Part shown: in pieces, positions 19,951 to 31,289 of the stretch
Position numbering within the stretch: position 1 is the first letter of the stretch
Layout of the letters: every line of letters starts with the position of its first letter
NCBI GenBank assembly: GCA_023376005.1
Contig: CM042138.1
Span: 94,475,156-94,539,155 of the forward strand
Length of the DNA stretch: 64,000 bases
DNA from: Doryteuthis pealeii
Taxonomy: Eukaryota; Mollusca; Cephalopoda; Myopsida; Loliginidae
Reading direction: 5' to 3'
Made by a program: the position numbers and the translations under genes
The notes under the pieces: generated by a model
The model's database searches: none
What the model saw: only the letters and a program-made list of their open reading frames with translations
Told to the model about the DNA's origin: nothing

Positions 19951-20354
19951 ATAAGTGCTGTCTAAAATGTGATGGAATTTTTTTTCAAAATTAAGGAACA
20001 AGAGTATTAATATATAGATTGTGTTTTTGTCACTTGATGTATTTATGATGCACTTAATGTCAATAAGTAGATATTTATAAACTGTTTCTTTATCTTACAT
20101 TGAAGTCAGAATAAGTGGGAACAAATCCGCCATCTGAAAAGGTTGCACCAATTAATGAGGACATAAAAGCAAGCGTATTATTTTGAGAAGGAATCAGCGT
20201 GACAAATGCTCCTCATGTCTTAGAGATATCAATAATAGACATGTGACGTATCTATGTAAAAAGACATTTATACATAATACACTAACATGGGAACCATGTG
20301 ATGCTCAGGAATGAAATACTGTAGGATCATTAAAACGATTGGAAAGTGTTGTAT
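19951..20354. other. Intergenic, nothing recognised
   Basis: No supported ORF or repeat border. Confidence 0.4.
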
Positions 20355-20800
20355 ATCCATTACTTTCCTTCGGTAATAAAGGACTATTTGCTCGTAAATT
20401 CCTACCATAAAATAAACTGAACCCCCATTTTATGTCCGTGTTTTTGCAATAAATATTTTATTTTTCTTGCACTCGTTATGTTACAATACAAAATATATTT
20501 TATTTATTTATTTTAATATTCATTTCAATGTGCATATTCTTAAAGTTTTTATTTTGTGAGAATGTTTAGTTTTACAATTTAGGCATAAATTGGATCCTCC
20601 TTTTATGACCGTAATTTTGTTTTTTCGTTGACGATGATTAAAATCTGACGTTCTTATTTTAGAGTACCAAAGCCAAAAAAAAAAAAAGAAATAACAACAA
20701 CAAAAAGTAATATTCAACTTTTTTACTCGTAAATTCCTGCCATAAAATTAGGCTTGGGCATTTTATGGTAGGAATTTACGAGTAAAAAGTTGAAGTGTAA
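20355..20800. mobile_element. Fold-back MITE (TTCCTACCATAAAAT family), partly decayed
   Basis: GCTCGTAAATTCCTACCATAAAAT at the left is paired with ATTTTATGGTAGGAATTTACG near 20760-20782. An internal second pair sits at 20729-20790 around AGGCTTGGGC. The left arm matches the 408-bp fold-back at 59469. Confidence 0.75.
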
Positions 20801-21009
20801 AAACGAACCCCATACAATATATCCATTTTATTTTAGATGTTGTTATATGATTATGCTCTTGGAATTAAACTCCATGTTATGTTAGGGTTTTTTTTTCCCT
20901 TAACTTTTAATTTGCAGCTTGTGTAGCTCCCATCTAGCTTTTTCTCTAAGCACTTTGTTAAATTAGTGAGATAGATCACTAATTAGGACTGAGCCTATTC
21001 TAGTAGTGA

Positions 21010-21250
21010 CCACCCCGAACGGATTTAACAGGTTTGAATTCAAAGTTTTCCTCCTCCTAGACTGGTTGCCTAACCAAGGTTAAAGAGCCCAGTCTGTCTT
21101 ACTATTTTACCCATAGCTGGAGGGAGAGTAGTTGGATTTATACCTTTCCAAAGGGTATTAGCGTTATGTGAACTGTAGCTTCATACAGGATTTGAACTCG
21201 TGTCGACAAGTCCATTTCATACGACTCTAACCATTACACCACACGCCTCC
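21010..21250 (-). mobile_element. tRNA-derived SINE (TGGTGTAATGG family)
   Basis: On the - strand the head starts at GGAGGCGTGTGGTGTAATGG (21250) with a B box at about 21187-21198. The body runs to the GGTTTAACAGG-type end. Confidence 0.85.
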
Positions 21251-21289
21251 AAAGAGTTAGAGTCCAAGTGGTGCAGCTGTACAGTAGCA

Positions 21290-21785
21290 CTGATATTGGA
21301 ACAAATTGTCAGCCATATTGAAATCTGATCTCACTGACAAGTTAAAGCGACAGTTCTTCCAAACCATAGTTGTATCAGTGCTATTGTACAGCTGCACCAC
21401 CTGGACCCTAACAAAGTGACTAGAGAATAAGCTAGATGGTAGCTGCACAAGAATGCTGCATGCAATTTTAAACAAGACTTGGGAACAACACAAGAAAACA
21501 GCTATACGGCCACTTGCCCCATATCACATGAACCATCCATGTAAGACGAATAAGACATGCTGGACATTGCTGGAGAAGCAAGGATGAACTTATAAGTGAC
21601 GTTCTTCTGTGGAAGCCAGCACATGGGCATGCCAGTGTGGGCTGTCCAGCAAAGACATACATTGACCAGCTCTGCGCAGATACTGGTGCAGAGGATCTCC
21701 AGGGGACAATAAATAATAGAGAGGATTGACGCAAGATTGTCCTGGATATCCGTGCTGCTGGCATGACGCGATGATGATAGCTGAT
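21290..21785 (+). mobile_element. LINE ORF C-terminal fragment with GAT tail
   Basis: Frame-shifted translations: KRQFFQTIVVSVLLYSCTTW, LDGSCTRMLHAILNKTWEQH, a RRTRHAGHCWRSKDELISDVLLW-like frame near 21550, GRPAKTYIDQLCADTG-like, and REDWRKIVLDIRA. It ends in GATGATGAT. This is the same LINE as 5815-6440. Confidence 0.75.
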
Positions 21786-22154
21786 TCAGTATTTGAATCT
21801 TCCTCACTCTTTTTTTTCTTTCTTTCCTTCTTTTCATTGTTAGATTATTTTGTCATATAAGGTGTGCTAGAATCCACCACTTAAACTCATAGACTCAGCA
21901 TGGACATGTGGATTAAACCCAGCCAATCAACAGCTCGAATATGTGGTTAGTTAACTATTTAATAGCCAATCTGAAAAGCCGTTCATTTGCATGTATTCGC
22001 CATTGCTGAACGGACCTGCAACCAAGGACTCTGCTCAAGTGAAGGATTTTACCCTACACTAAGGGACACCGAGAAACACCCAAAGGATTCTTCACTAAAG
22101 ATCAGCCTCTGCTTAACGCTGTAAAGTGCTTTCACTTGAAGCCTAAAAATGGCC
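21786..22154. other. Intergenic, nothing firmly recognised
   Basis: A short pyrimidine-rich stretch at 21806-21838 resembles the pyrimidine part of the 33835 repeat. No gene seen. Confidence 0.4.
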
Positions 22155-22377
22155 ACAAAAATTATTTTCATTATGTTCGATTGAACAGATTAGTATTACC
22201 ATCCTTTCTCTCTATCTTTCCTCAACTCTCTTTCTTTCTTTCTTTCTTTCTTTCTTATTATATTTTTTCTGTGTAGCTTGTCCTTTTTCTTCTCTTTTTT
22301 TCTTTATAATAAAAACAGAATGTCCATTATTTAGCTGAAGTGACAACACTCATAAGAAATAAGAATTCACAAGGCGC
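22155..22377 (+). repeat. Dispersed repeat (CATTATGTTCGAT family), partial copy
   Basis: Shares CATTATGTTCGATTGAACAG, a TTTC microsatellite, TGTCCTTTTTCTTCTCTTT and GACAACACTCATAAGAAATA with 33985-34204. It contains a (TTTC)n run at about 22229-22256. Confidence 0.7.
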
Positions 22378-22389
22378 GACGTGATGATG

Positions 22390-22472
22390 ATGATAGCTGA
22401 TTCAGGATTTGAACTCAGTTCGCCATGTCCATTTCTATGATAATAACCATTACACCATGAACCCCCTCCTAA
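22390..22472 (-). mobile_element. SINE head fragment
   Basis: On the - strand GGAGGGGGTTCATGGTGTAA leads to a B-box-like TTCAAATCCTGAATC. It is truncated to the tRNA-like head and is preceded by a (GAT)n stretch. Confidence 0.65.
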
Positions 22473-23104
22473 AACCTTTTTTTCTTTTCAGCTTAATTTT
22501 GGAAGCAATGAAAAATGTAATTCTGTCATAATTCACTTCTTTTTAAACCTAAAAAAGAAAAAAAAGCAATGATGACATTTTATTAGGTATGCATACACTT
22601 TTGAGACACCCAGTAGGCGTTTTTTTTTTTTTGTGGGGGGGGGTATTTAAAACTGTGGCTTTTGTTAAGTGAAAATGTAATTAGTCTACTGCTGTAGCTA
22701 ATGTAGAGAGAACTTATCTTGGCAAAGAAAAGATGAAGCCTTGTGACTTCTTTATTTAGAAATGGTTTTATTTTCGTCTACCTTAAGTAATTTTGCATTA
22801 CTTATGTCAAAAATAAGTCTCTCTTGTTATACTTTATGCAATACTCAACAAATTAACTTGGGACAGTTTAGCAAAGTAAACTAATTGAATTATAGAAGAA
22901 AACTTATGTGTGTCTCCTTATAAGAAGACAATAGAGAGGTAGGGTTAGGGTTAGGGGTAGGTGGTGTTACCTCTGACAATGGGAAAAAATTGGCAAAAGA
23001 TAGGACGAAATGGAAATCTTCTGTGGATAAATATGAGGGAGGAACAGTTGTAGGTTTTTTGTTTATGCAGATGATGATGGTGATGATGAAGCTTATGATA
23101 TGGA
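22473..23104. other. Intergenic, nothing firmly recognised
   Basis: A short TTAGGG-like run (GTAGGGTTAGGGTTAGGGG) lies near 22940. No gene seen. Confidence 0.4.
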
Positions 23105-23300
23105 CAAATATTGATGCAAGAGAACTGAAAAGTTATGGAATATGAAAGTGAAAGTGACTTGGAGTAAGGATTAGAAAATGGAAAGTTTGGATATCAAAGG
23201 AAGGATTGAAACCATTCAGACTGCACTGCTGCAATCTGCCAGAATAGATGGAGACCTTCAGACTCCAGTGAAATACCATCAGCTAACATGAAAACTCAAA
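23105..23300 (+). mobile_element. Decayed LINE 3' end
   Basis: Collinear on the + strand with the - strand LINE at 16975-17362. It retains the GGAAGGATTGAAACCATTCA block, CTGCAATCTGCC, and the end CATCAGCTAACATGAAAACTC followed by AATAATAAATAAAAT. Confidence 0.7.
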
Positions 23301-23484
23301 AGGAATGAATAATAATAAATAAAATAAAATAAAATAGAATATGAAATAAAAATAATATTTAAAAATTAAAAATAATAAAAAGCTAAAAACAAATTAAAAA
23401 ATTAAATAACAAATTTAAAAAAAAAAAAATAAATAAATAAATAATTTTTTTTTAATAAATTTATTAATAAAAAAGAGAACTTGT

Positions 23485-23765
23485 CAACTGGTTTATTTTG
23501 TAGTTCCAGTAGACCACAGGATGAAAATGAAGGAAAACAAAAAGATTGACAAATGCCTGGACCTTGCTAGATAATTGAAAAAGCTGTAGAATATGAGGGT
23601 CAAAGTGATACCAATTGTAGTTGGTGCACTTGGAACAGTCCCAAAAAGCTTGGAAAAAAGACTGGAGGAACTGGAAATCCAGACCATTGCATTGCTACAA
23701 TCAGACAGAATACTCAGAAGAATCGTGGACACCTGAGGAGACTTGTTGTCATTCAGACTCACCTT
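23485..23765 (+). mobile_element. Decayed LINE 3' end (second copy)
   Basis: The frame contains CQLVYFVVPVDHRMKMKE, DKCLDLAR, KVIPIVVGALGTVPKSLEK and LLQSDRILRRIVDT, with in-frame stops. Same family as 16975-17362. It is truncated before the terminal TAATAA tail and abuts a fold-back. Confidence 0.75.
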
Positions 23766-24080
23766 GTTTATTTCAATTTGAGGAAGCCATATGTTTTGGC
23801 CGTCCATTTTCATTTCACTATAAATCTACACTGAAAATACAAATTTGTTTCAAATCAATGCAACTGCATGTTTTAACACAATAATATCATAAAATGTGTT
23901 CTTAATTGTGCTTGCGCATTATTTGAAATGAACTTAATTGTTATTAAGAACACATTTTGTGATATTTTCGTGTTAAAACATGCAGTTGCATTGATTCAAA
24001 CAAATTCGTATTTTCAGTGTAGATTTATGGTGAAATGAAAATGGCTGACCAAAACATATGGTTTCCTCAAAGTGAAACAA
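23765..24080. mobile_element. Fold-back MITE with about 140-bp arms
   Basis: The left arm (TTGAGGAAGCCATATGTTTTGG, CCATTTTCATTTCACTATAA, ATCTACACTGAAAATAC, CAACTGCATGTTTTAACAC) is mirrored at 23940-24075. The centre holds GCGCATTATTTGAAATGAAC, shared with 16622 and 29825. Confidence 0.85.
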
Positions 24081-24299
24081 ACAAGGGGGGCTACTCTCAT
24101 TTATGTAGCTAATGTTCAGATTACCTCTGCTGTTGCTTAAGTGGTCACCCAATTAAATATAATTGCTTGTAAAAAAACTGACTTTGGCATTAGATAAATC
24201 AACAAGATTTGGTAAATAAAAAATAGTGAATATGTAGATATTCTAGGTAAAACAAGACATTAGGTTTATAAGTTCACAAAATTCATACTGGATTGTTCA

Positions 24300-24680
24300 A
24301 TTGAACACATAGCCTAGAGGATAAAGGAGTTGGTTTAAGACAATTCTAAGTGACAGTTATCTCTAGCCTGCAGGTTCAATCCTGGTCAGGGGCAGCAGTA
24401 ACATAGAATAATAATTAACACAGCTTAACACCTGTACTCCAGCTATGGTTAGCGGAATGAGAACAGGATATCCCTGTGGACTGAATAAAGGGTTGGGTTC
24501 AAAGTTCCGTGATGGTTCCCGATTACAAAAGTAAGTTCCTGAGTCCGACAAGAAATTACGTGAAGAAGGCCAGAGGGATATCGGCCAAATCGTTGTACAG
24601 ATAACAATGAAGATGAGGACAATAGTCCGAATAATCCAAATAATACTAATTATCAAGCCTCATCTCAAAAATTCTGAGAA
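24300..24680 (+). mobile_element. tRNA-derived SINE (GCCTAGTGG family)
   Basis: Head ACATAGCCTAGAGGATAAAGG with B box GGTTCAATCCTGG. The body carries the GAAGAAGGCCAGAGGG domain (stem arms decayed) and it ends after ACTAATTATCAAGCCTC. Confidence 0.82.
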
Positions 24681-24959
24681 AAAGATTTGATATGTTCTAA
24701 AACCAACCAATCATTTAAGAAAACCAGCCTCATTTTGATCCACTTTGACCAAATTTCTTGTCATTAATCGAGAATCAGTGGAAACCAGACTTGAAAAGGA
24801 AACGCTGATATACAAGACTGTCTGCAGTTGCCACTTGGGATTTTCGCAAAAGAGAATTTGATTAGCACAAACAACAAAGGAAAGTGAACAATATGACAAA
24901 TGGGACAAACAAAATGATGTAAATAAAATCAACTAAGACCTTTGCTAGAAATTTTTTTT
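24681..24959. other. Intergenic, nothing recognised
   Basis: No supported gene. Confidence 0.4.
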
Positions 24960-25160
24960 TAAATTGCCTTAAGAACACATATGCATACACACACATGCAT
25001 ACACACACACACACACACACACACATACAAACACTTCTATTAGAATACAAAAACACACACACGTATACACATACACATACATATACATGCCCACATATAC
25101 ACACACACAAAGACTTCTATCTAATTAGAATACCAAATACACACACACGCATACACATAC

Positions 25161-25191
<31 letters not shown>

Positions 25192-25292
25192 TACAAAGAC
25201 TTCTATCTTATAAGAAGAACATAGACACACACACACATACACACACACACACACACAGATGTGCACACACACACATACACATACATACACAC
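24960..25292. repeat. (CA)n array with an approximately 110-bp higher-order unit
   Basis: Runs of ACACAC are interrupted three times by a conserved ACTTCTAT-TAGAATAC/AAGAAC spacer. The ORFs in it are repeat-encoded (HTHTHT or CVCVCV). Confidence 0.9.
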
Positions 25293-27037
25293 ATATACAA
25301 ACATTTGTAATTGTAGTGCAAGTAGCATGATTGACATTGTCATCCCAGAAATGAATTTAGTGAGGAAGATTCATATCCTTTTTCCATTAAAATAAGAAAA
25401 ATAACAAATTCCCATGAGCCTTCACACTGGAAGAACCCTCCAAGCATGTGCAAGAAAAAGGACCCACTTCCAACCCCCAAGAGAATCTCTCAGCCATTCG
25501 GACATAGGCCTTATCTGGAGCGAGACACAACTACTGGTCAGGATGGAATTTCTTTACCACGTGGAGGCTATGACCCGAGAATAAAACCTAAGTCATAAAA
25601 CTACATTTTGACTTTATCTCTTCTTTTTTCTTCCCTTGAATTCCTTTTTCAGCATGGCCACCAAATAAGATGGGGTTAAAAGCAAACCCTAGGAACACGC
25701 ACCAGGAATAACAAGCTACCTTTTAAACCTAAAATATCAAACCGCTTACAACCCCACACATCTACCAGTAAAATAGTAGGGCAGATTGGGCTCTTCACGA
25801 GTTATTTTAATGTCAAAGTAATCCTTATAGAGGAACAGCTAGGGTAATATTCAACCCATAACTGGAGGGATGAGAAGGATCATACCTTTCCCAAGGGTAT
25901 GTCCAAAATGGTGGAGGATATTACTTTGGATTTTTACTTAGCAGTAAATTAATTAATAATAGATGAGATACAAAACACTTTTTATCTAATAGCTAAACAT
26001 TCTGGTTTGGGGTATTTCATAGAATTTTCCTCAGAATGACTTGGAAAAAATATGCCATTAATTTGAATAATTTGATCTAGTTTTTTTTTTTAAGTATATT
26101 TTATGAAGCCAGAATATTCAGCTATGAAATAAAAAATATTTTGCATCGTATCTGTTTATTTACTGCTAAATAAAAAGACAAGGTGAACATCATCTTAATC
26201 AGGGGTTCTCAACCAGGGAGTCATATTATGGGTAGTGGTTGGTTGTTTGTTCTATGTGGTTTAAGCTCATTCGTATTAGTGTATAATCCCCAATATAGTT
26301 GGGTTCTTCCTTCTTGTGGGCTGGTAAGCTGAGAGGGAATTTAGAAAAAGAAGCGAAAGGAACAGAGATAAGGATGACTTAGGGTAAGACTTTTATTCAT
26401 TGATTCACACTACTTCTTTGAGGGGAAATATTTCCCAAGCAAGTCAATAGGTGTTTCTCTTCCAAAGTCTTGGAGTAAAAAAGGCAGAGAGACCTTTTTG
26501 GTGTCAAGAATTCAGGGTTTTTCTGCACATTCTCAGAGGGCTCTTCCAGTCTGCGGCCTTCTGGGAGATTGTTACTTTTTGTGTCTTTTTATTTTTTTTA
26601 AATATAATTTGATTTTGTTTTACTTTTGTTTTATTTATTTTTATTTGGTTTAATCTTATTCTTATTAATCCCCACAATATACACCCCACCGGGACCATAT
26701 AAAAAAATTTTGGTCCAGGAAAGCAAAAAATATTCATTTATAGAAATACAATAGGACTTTTAAACATCAAATGGTTATGGGTGTTACATCAGGACTCACC
26801 ATCACAAGATGAGTGCTTCCAGTAAGTAAAGCCTCAAATTAAAATGTCCAACACTGGATAGACATTTTATAGTAATTGGAAGATCTATTTTTCCCAGAAT
26901 GCAATGTTAAATTGGTATATATTTTAGACAGGAAGCTATTTATAGCTGATACTATAATATAATGAGATGGAAAAACCCAAAACATTTATGAAACGTGTAG
27001 ATAATAGTTGAAAGTAACAAGGATTTGGGGGATGACG
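25293..27037. other. Intergenic; small repeat pieces only
   Basis: A short SINE/retroposon-tail fragment lies at about 25780-25925 (ACCTTTCCCAAGGGTATGTCC, shared with 29090). A hAT-like end CAGGGGTTCTCAACC lies at about 26202-26216 without a visible partner. No gene was recognised. The 77-codon - strand ORF at 26504-26737 has no domain and is lysine/asparagine-rich. Confidence 0.45.
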
Positions 27038-27432
27038 TGTGAAAGGCAACCTGTTGATTTCTGATTGGTTAGCAAAAGGGAAGGAAGACTGTGAAAGAAA
27101 GAGAGAATGATGCATGGGCTGAGATTCTGGAGTGAACAGACACAAGATGGGTGTCTTTTCTCCAGGTATTTTACTTGGGATAAAATGAATGAACTCAGAA
27201 AAGAAAAGAACATCTTGTGCTGTTAGTAAAAACTCTCAAAAGCGACCTGTCGATTTCTGATTGGTCTGCACAAGGCAAGGAGGAGAGTAAGAGAAATAGA
27301 GAGTGATGAGTTGTCAGTCTGGACTGAGCAGTTAGAGGGAACTGATGCAAGATGACATTCTGTTCCCCAACGCATTTTTACTTGGAATGATATAAATGAG
27401 CTCAAAAAAAAGAAAAAAAATCTTGTGTTATT
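27038..27432. repeat. Diverged tandem duplication, about 195-bp units
   Basis: Unit 1 at 27042-27228 and unit 2 at 27238-27432 share ACCTGTTGATTTCTGATTGG, GAGAGTGATG/GAGAATGATG, ACAAGATG, TTTACTTGGGAT and AAATGAACTCA-AAAAGAAAAGAACATCTTGTG blocks. Each unit carries an inverted CCAAT (ATTGG), and unit 2 has an ATATAAATGAG. They could be remnants of a promoter-bearing repeat such as an LTR. Confidence 0.6.
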
Positions 27433-27761
27433 AAAAACTACAACACACAGGACCTGATATCACAAAAGATTCCAAAGTAATTTCCAGACTCAAAGAAACA
27501 ACGCGAATGCCATTCATCCCAACAACAGATCCATCAACAGACACAGACTGACCCAACCGCAGAAGATAAGTATAGAATTATTACTATTACCATTACAATG
27601 TCATCACTTCTTTTAATCGACCCCTGAAATGCTACAATACCAAGAAGACAGTCCAACAAAAACTTGCAAGAATCAAGAGTTGAAAATGCAACTGGCAATC
27701 GGGATTTTTTATCAAATCTTTTTTTTTTCCACTAATCACTTTCAGTTTAACATTTATTATA
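27433..27761. other. Intergenic, nothing recognised
   Basis: No supported gene. Confidence 0.4.
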
Positions 27762-28256
27762 TACAATGTGTGTCAAAAAAGTATCGAGATTAAGCTGTAT
27801 TTACAAAGATAGGAATGAACAATGAATGGAACATTACTTTTTTTAGAATACAAGGTGTCTCATAAAAGTATCGAGATTTAAGCTGTATTTACCAAGATAG
27901 AAATGAACAATGAATGGAACATTGATTTTTTTTTAATACAAGGTGTGTTATAAAAGTATCGAGATTGAAGCTGTATTTACCAAAATAGAAATGAACAATG
28001 AATGGAGCATTGATTTTTTTAAAATACAAGGTGTGTTATAAAAGTATCGAGATTGAAGCTGTATTTACCAAGATAGAAATGAACAATAAATGGAACACTA
28101 TTTTTTTCAGAATACGAGGTGTGTCATAAAAGTGCCAAGTTTAAAGTTGCATTTACCAAGATAGAAATGAAGAATGAATGGAACTTTTTTTTTCAAAATA
28201 CAAGGTGTGTCAAAAAGTACAAAAAATGTTGAAACTTTTTTGACACACCTTGTATA
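27762..28256 (+). repeat. Tandem array of mariner-type ends, about 87-bp units
   Basis: Units start at about 27762, 27850, 27938, 28025, 28114 and 28200. Each has ACAAGGTGTGTCATAAAAGT, ATCGAGATT, AAGCTGTATTTACCAAGATAG, AAATGAACAATGAATGGAAC and a T-run. The array ends in an inverted copy, TTTTTTGACACACCTTGTA (28237-28255). The end sequence resembles Tc1/mariner terminal repeats. No transposase is present. Confidence 0.8.
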
Positions 28257-28261
28257 CTAAA

Positions 28262-28530
28262 ACAAACATATTATTTTGGTTTTCCAGCTGGGAAAATTTG
28301 TCTCAGGAGCACCCTCGGTGGCGGCAGGCTCTCCGTAGCAGACTGTTCATATCTGAAGCCACCCTGAAGATCCAGAAGAAAGTGGTGGCAACAAAGCACT
28401 GGCACAACAACATCTTCAGGGACATCTGTGGTCGAGAATGTTTTTCGAGCATTGGACTTCGCAGTCACAGGAGGCGCTGTAACTTCAAGAACTATATAGT
28501 CTTCCGAGACTGCAATGATTTTGGTTTTCC
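28262..28530 (+). mobile_element. LINE ORF C-terminus with zinc finger
   Basis: The open + strand frame reads SSWENLSQEHPRWRQALRSR (after a shift), ISEATLKIQKKVVATKHW, then DICGRECFSSIGLRSHRRRC, the C-x3-C ... H-x3-C end of the LINE ORF, and a short tail. Same family as 19112 and 35345. It lies directly against the mariner-end array. Confidence 0.78.
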
Positions 28531-28920
28531 AAGAATGAAAGAATCAGCCTTTTATGTGGACCCAACATATAAATAGAACGAGACAATACATAGATGAGCA
28601 ATAAGTATCCGTTATAATCGTGTAGAAAAAAAAAATGGACAAAGCAGTGTGAATTAGAAATTATCATAAGCTTTATTGTTCTGTTCATCTCAGTGATAGC
28701 AAGAATAGCTTGTCACGTATCTTTGCCTGCAGACATGACAAATTGAGGTTTTCTTTGTCTGAGAGCTTCATAAAAGAAACCTAACTTCCCAAATCAAATC
28801 ATCTCTTGGAGCGAGCTCATCAGTAATGCCATGATGATAACTTCAGAATGTCAAGTTGTTAAACTCTGTTAGTGAGAATTCTCAGTGAACTCTCGTCATT
28901 TAGTTCTCTCATTTTGAGAG
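28531..28920. other. Intergenic, nothing recognised
   Basis: No supported gene. Confidence 0.4.
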
Positions 28921-29115
28921 TGGAGGTGTCTGTGGTGTAATGGTTATCATCATGGGAAATGGATATAGTGACCAGAGTTCAAATCCTGGATGAAGCTGGT
29001 TGCATTTCAAATATATATAATACCCTTAGGAAAGGAACAGTCAGGGTAATACTTAAGCCATAGCTGCAGGGATGGAGAGGTCCATACCTTTCCCAAGGGT
29101 ATGTCCAAAATGGTG
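28921..29115 (+). mobile_element. tRNA-derived SINE (TGGTGTAATGG family)
   Basis: A-box-like TGGTGTAATGGTTATCA and B box GTTCAAATCCTGG. It carries a duplicated CCCTTAGGAAAGG / CCATACCTTTCCCAAGGG segment with inverted sense, so it may be chimeric with a second SINE. Confidence 0.75.
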
Positions 29116-29394
29116 TTTATCTATATAGTACCCCTGGAAAAAAAATTATGGAATTAGCCCACTTAGAGGATATTTACTTTGGATTTTTTCTTAGCAGTAA
29201 ATTAATTAATAACAGATAATAAACACTTTTATTTAATTGCTAAACATTCTGGTTTGGGGTATTTCAATTATTCTCTCTTTAGCAATGGGTAGTTGGTAGG
29301 GCAGACAGGGCTCTTTACTTTGGTTGAATAGATAAAAAATGAATTTTAAATGTGTTTAAAAAGAAAATGAGTTTAAAAAAAACGAATACCACAT
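29116..29394. other. Mostly anonymous sequence with retroposon scraps
   Basis: Contains ATTTACTTTGGATTTTT-CTTAGCAGTAAATTAATTAAT, also found at 25920-25960, indicating an uncharacterised dispersed repeat. Confidence 0.45.
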
Positions 29395-29605
29395 TACTCC
29401 CAGGTCTACCTGACCAGAAGTGGTAGTATCTGTTAGGGTCCCATTTATAGGTTGAATAGATTAAAGAAATAAGTTTTAAAAGATCTGTTTAAAAAGAGAA
29501 TGAATCAGAAAAAAATTGAATTCCCAGCAAGAATGAATAAAACAAAAATGTCTTTGACAAAAAACCAACACATGCCATAAAAATCCAACCAACCAACCAA
29601 CCACA
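29395..29605 (+). mobile_element. Retroposon 3' end with (CCAA)n tail
   Basis: + orientation: ACCAGAAGTGGTAGTATC, TGTTAGGGTCCCATTTATAGG, then GAATGAATAAAACAAAAATG and CATGCCATAAAAATCC followed by four CAAC repeats. It is 5'-truncated. Confidence 0.78.
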
Positions 29606-29824
29606 GACATTTCATTAACATCTATTCTGGACAAGCACCTGATGAATCATCGTTTAAAATGTTCAAGTAAATGATGTAAATGTTTATGGATGGTCCAATC
29701 GTTATATACCACATCAAACATCGTACATCAGGGGTAATTTTCATGTTTAGTTGTCAAAATTCCAAGCAAATAAGGCAATTAGAGTAACTTCCCTTGACTT
29801 TCACTTTGAACCAAGCCAGTAGCT

Positions 29825-29990
29825 ATTTTGAAAGTCTTCATGCGAAATAAACAAATCTTAGAAATTTTTTTGAAAACAATACAACTGCATGCTTTAACAC
29901 AAAAATATCATAAAATGTGTTCTTAATAACAATTAAGTTCATTTCAGATAATGCGCACACAAATTTATGCTAGGAATTTTGATTACTAAA
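29825..29990. mobile_element. Half of a fold-back MITE
   Basis: Contains ACAACTGCATGCTTTAACAC, ATCATAAAATGTGTTCTTAA, TAACAATTAAGTTCATTTC and ATTTATGCTAGGAATTTTG: the left arm of the 23765 element fused to the outer end type of 16622. Confidence 0.65.
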
Positions 29991-30624
29991 TGCATCAGAT
30001 ATATAAACAGAGTGTTCAGAGAGTGTTCATAGAGCATTCTCAGTTCATTTAATTGAAAACAAGTAAAGACCAAAAGCAAAGCCCTTGGTAGAATAAGTTA
30101 GATAGAAGAACCCAACTAGACGAAATGTTGGCCAAAGAAGAGGAAATAAAAGACAGGAATATGGTAACTAGAAGAGTAAAGATGTCAATAAGTTATAAAG
30201 AAGACCATCTCCTCTCTCCAGGTAAGTCTCTAATCTGTCTCTGTCTCTCTCTAATATCTCTTTCTCTCTCACCTGAGAATGCTCTATGAACACCCCTAAA
30301 ATACATTTAACACCCTAAGTTGGTTGTTTTCTTTCAAGTAACACCGTAGCTGGGGTCATTATTTTAATAGTCACCGGGCAGCAATTTTTGAGGCAGGAGA
30401 CCGGGACGCACTTCCTCATAAATTACCAAGTGAATTTCTTCTTGCGCCAATTGTAGTGTCTGGTCTCAGTCAAGGTTTCAGTCAGAATGACTGAGGGATT
30501 TTCTTGGTGGTAGGAAGGTGTTCTTTTTCTCTATGCATGCCCAGTGGGTTCTTCCTGTCTGAGGCCTCCTGGGGGATTATTATATTTTCATTTCTTATTT
30601 TATTTTATTTTATTTTTACCTTGA
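29991..30624. other. Intergenic with a 70-bp shared repeat
   Basis: 30340-30410 (ACCGTAGCTGGGGTCATT ... GAGGCAGGAGACCGGGACG) recurs inverted at about 56605-56680. No gene seen. Confidence 0.45.
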
Positions 30625-30905
30625 TCCACACAAGTTTAAATCCTGAATGAGGCTGTTTGCATTTCACATAGTGCTAATACCTTTGGGAAAGGTATACATT
30701 CGACTATTCTCTCCCTAAATACATACAAGTAGAGATCTTAAAATTTACTATTCAAAGTATGTATTTACCCAACCCCTCCACTTGAGCAGGATGAGATACA
30801 ACAATAATTTTAAACAGAGTTTAACAGGTTTGAATTCAGAGTTTTATTTCTTCTAGACTGGTTGCCATACCAAGGTTAAAGAGCCCAGTCAGCCTACTAC
30901 TTTTT
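30625..30905 (+). mobile_element. SINE, 5'-truncated, with inverted second piece
   Basis: B-box-like GTTTAAATCCTGAATGAGGC, AATACCTTTGGGAAAGG, then from about 30820 an inverted end segment (TTTAACAGGTTTGAATTCAG ... AGCCCAGTC). It forms a partial inverted dimer of the TGGTGTAATGG family. Confidence 0.6.
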
Positions 30906-31135
30906 ACTACTGGTAATCAGACCATATATGTAATAGAAGTTGGTGGTTGAGAGTCAACCATCAGTTTATTAATTCGCATGAAGATGATGAAAATTATTTT
31001 CACCAAGTTGTTGATAAACATGAGGTTAATGAAAAATCTAACAAAAATTATTTCTACTGTTTTATAAAACCAAACCAAACCAAAATATTTACCAACAAAC
31101 TATTCCCTTACAAATATACAAAAAGACAGGATTTG

Positions 31136-31195
31136 GCATTGGGTGACCCACAAGGGTTTGATATGCCATTAAACAAAATAACCAACCAACATAAA
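31136..31195 (+). mobile_element. Retroposon tail fragment
   Basis: GGCATTGGGTGACCC, TTTGATATGCCATTAAACAA and then CCAACC repeats: the 3' tail of the (CCAAA)n retroposon only. Confidence 0.65.
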
Positions 31196-31289
31196 AAATC
31201 ATTTCTACTAATTAATACACATGAAGTTAATGAAAGATCAAATAAATTTTTAAATTGAATGAAATTAGTGAAATAGATCACTAATTAGG

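Noticed and set aside
26202..26216. hAT transposon (CAGGGGTTCTCAACC end)
   Set aside because: Only one end was seen; no partner end, 8-bp duplication or transposase. The similar stretch at 62850 is also single.
30947..31258. 103-codon + strand ORF as a gene
   Set aside because: AT-rich composition, contains the retroposon tail at 31136-31195, no domain.
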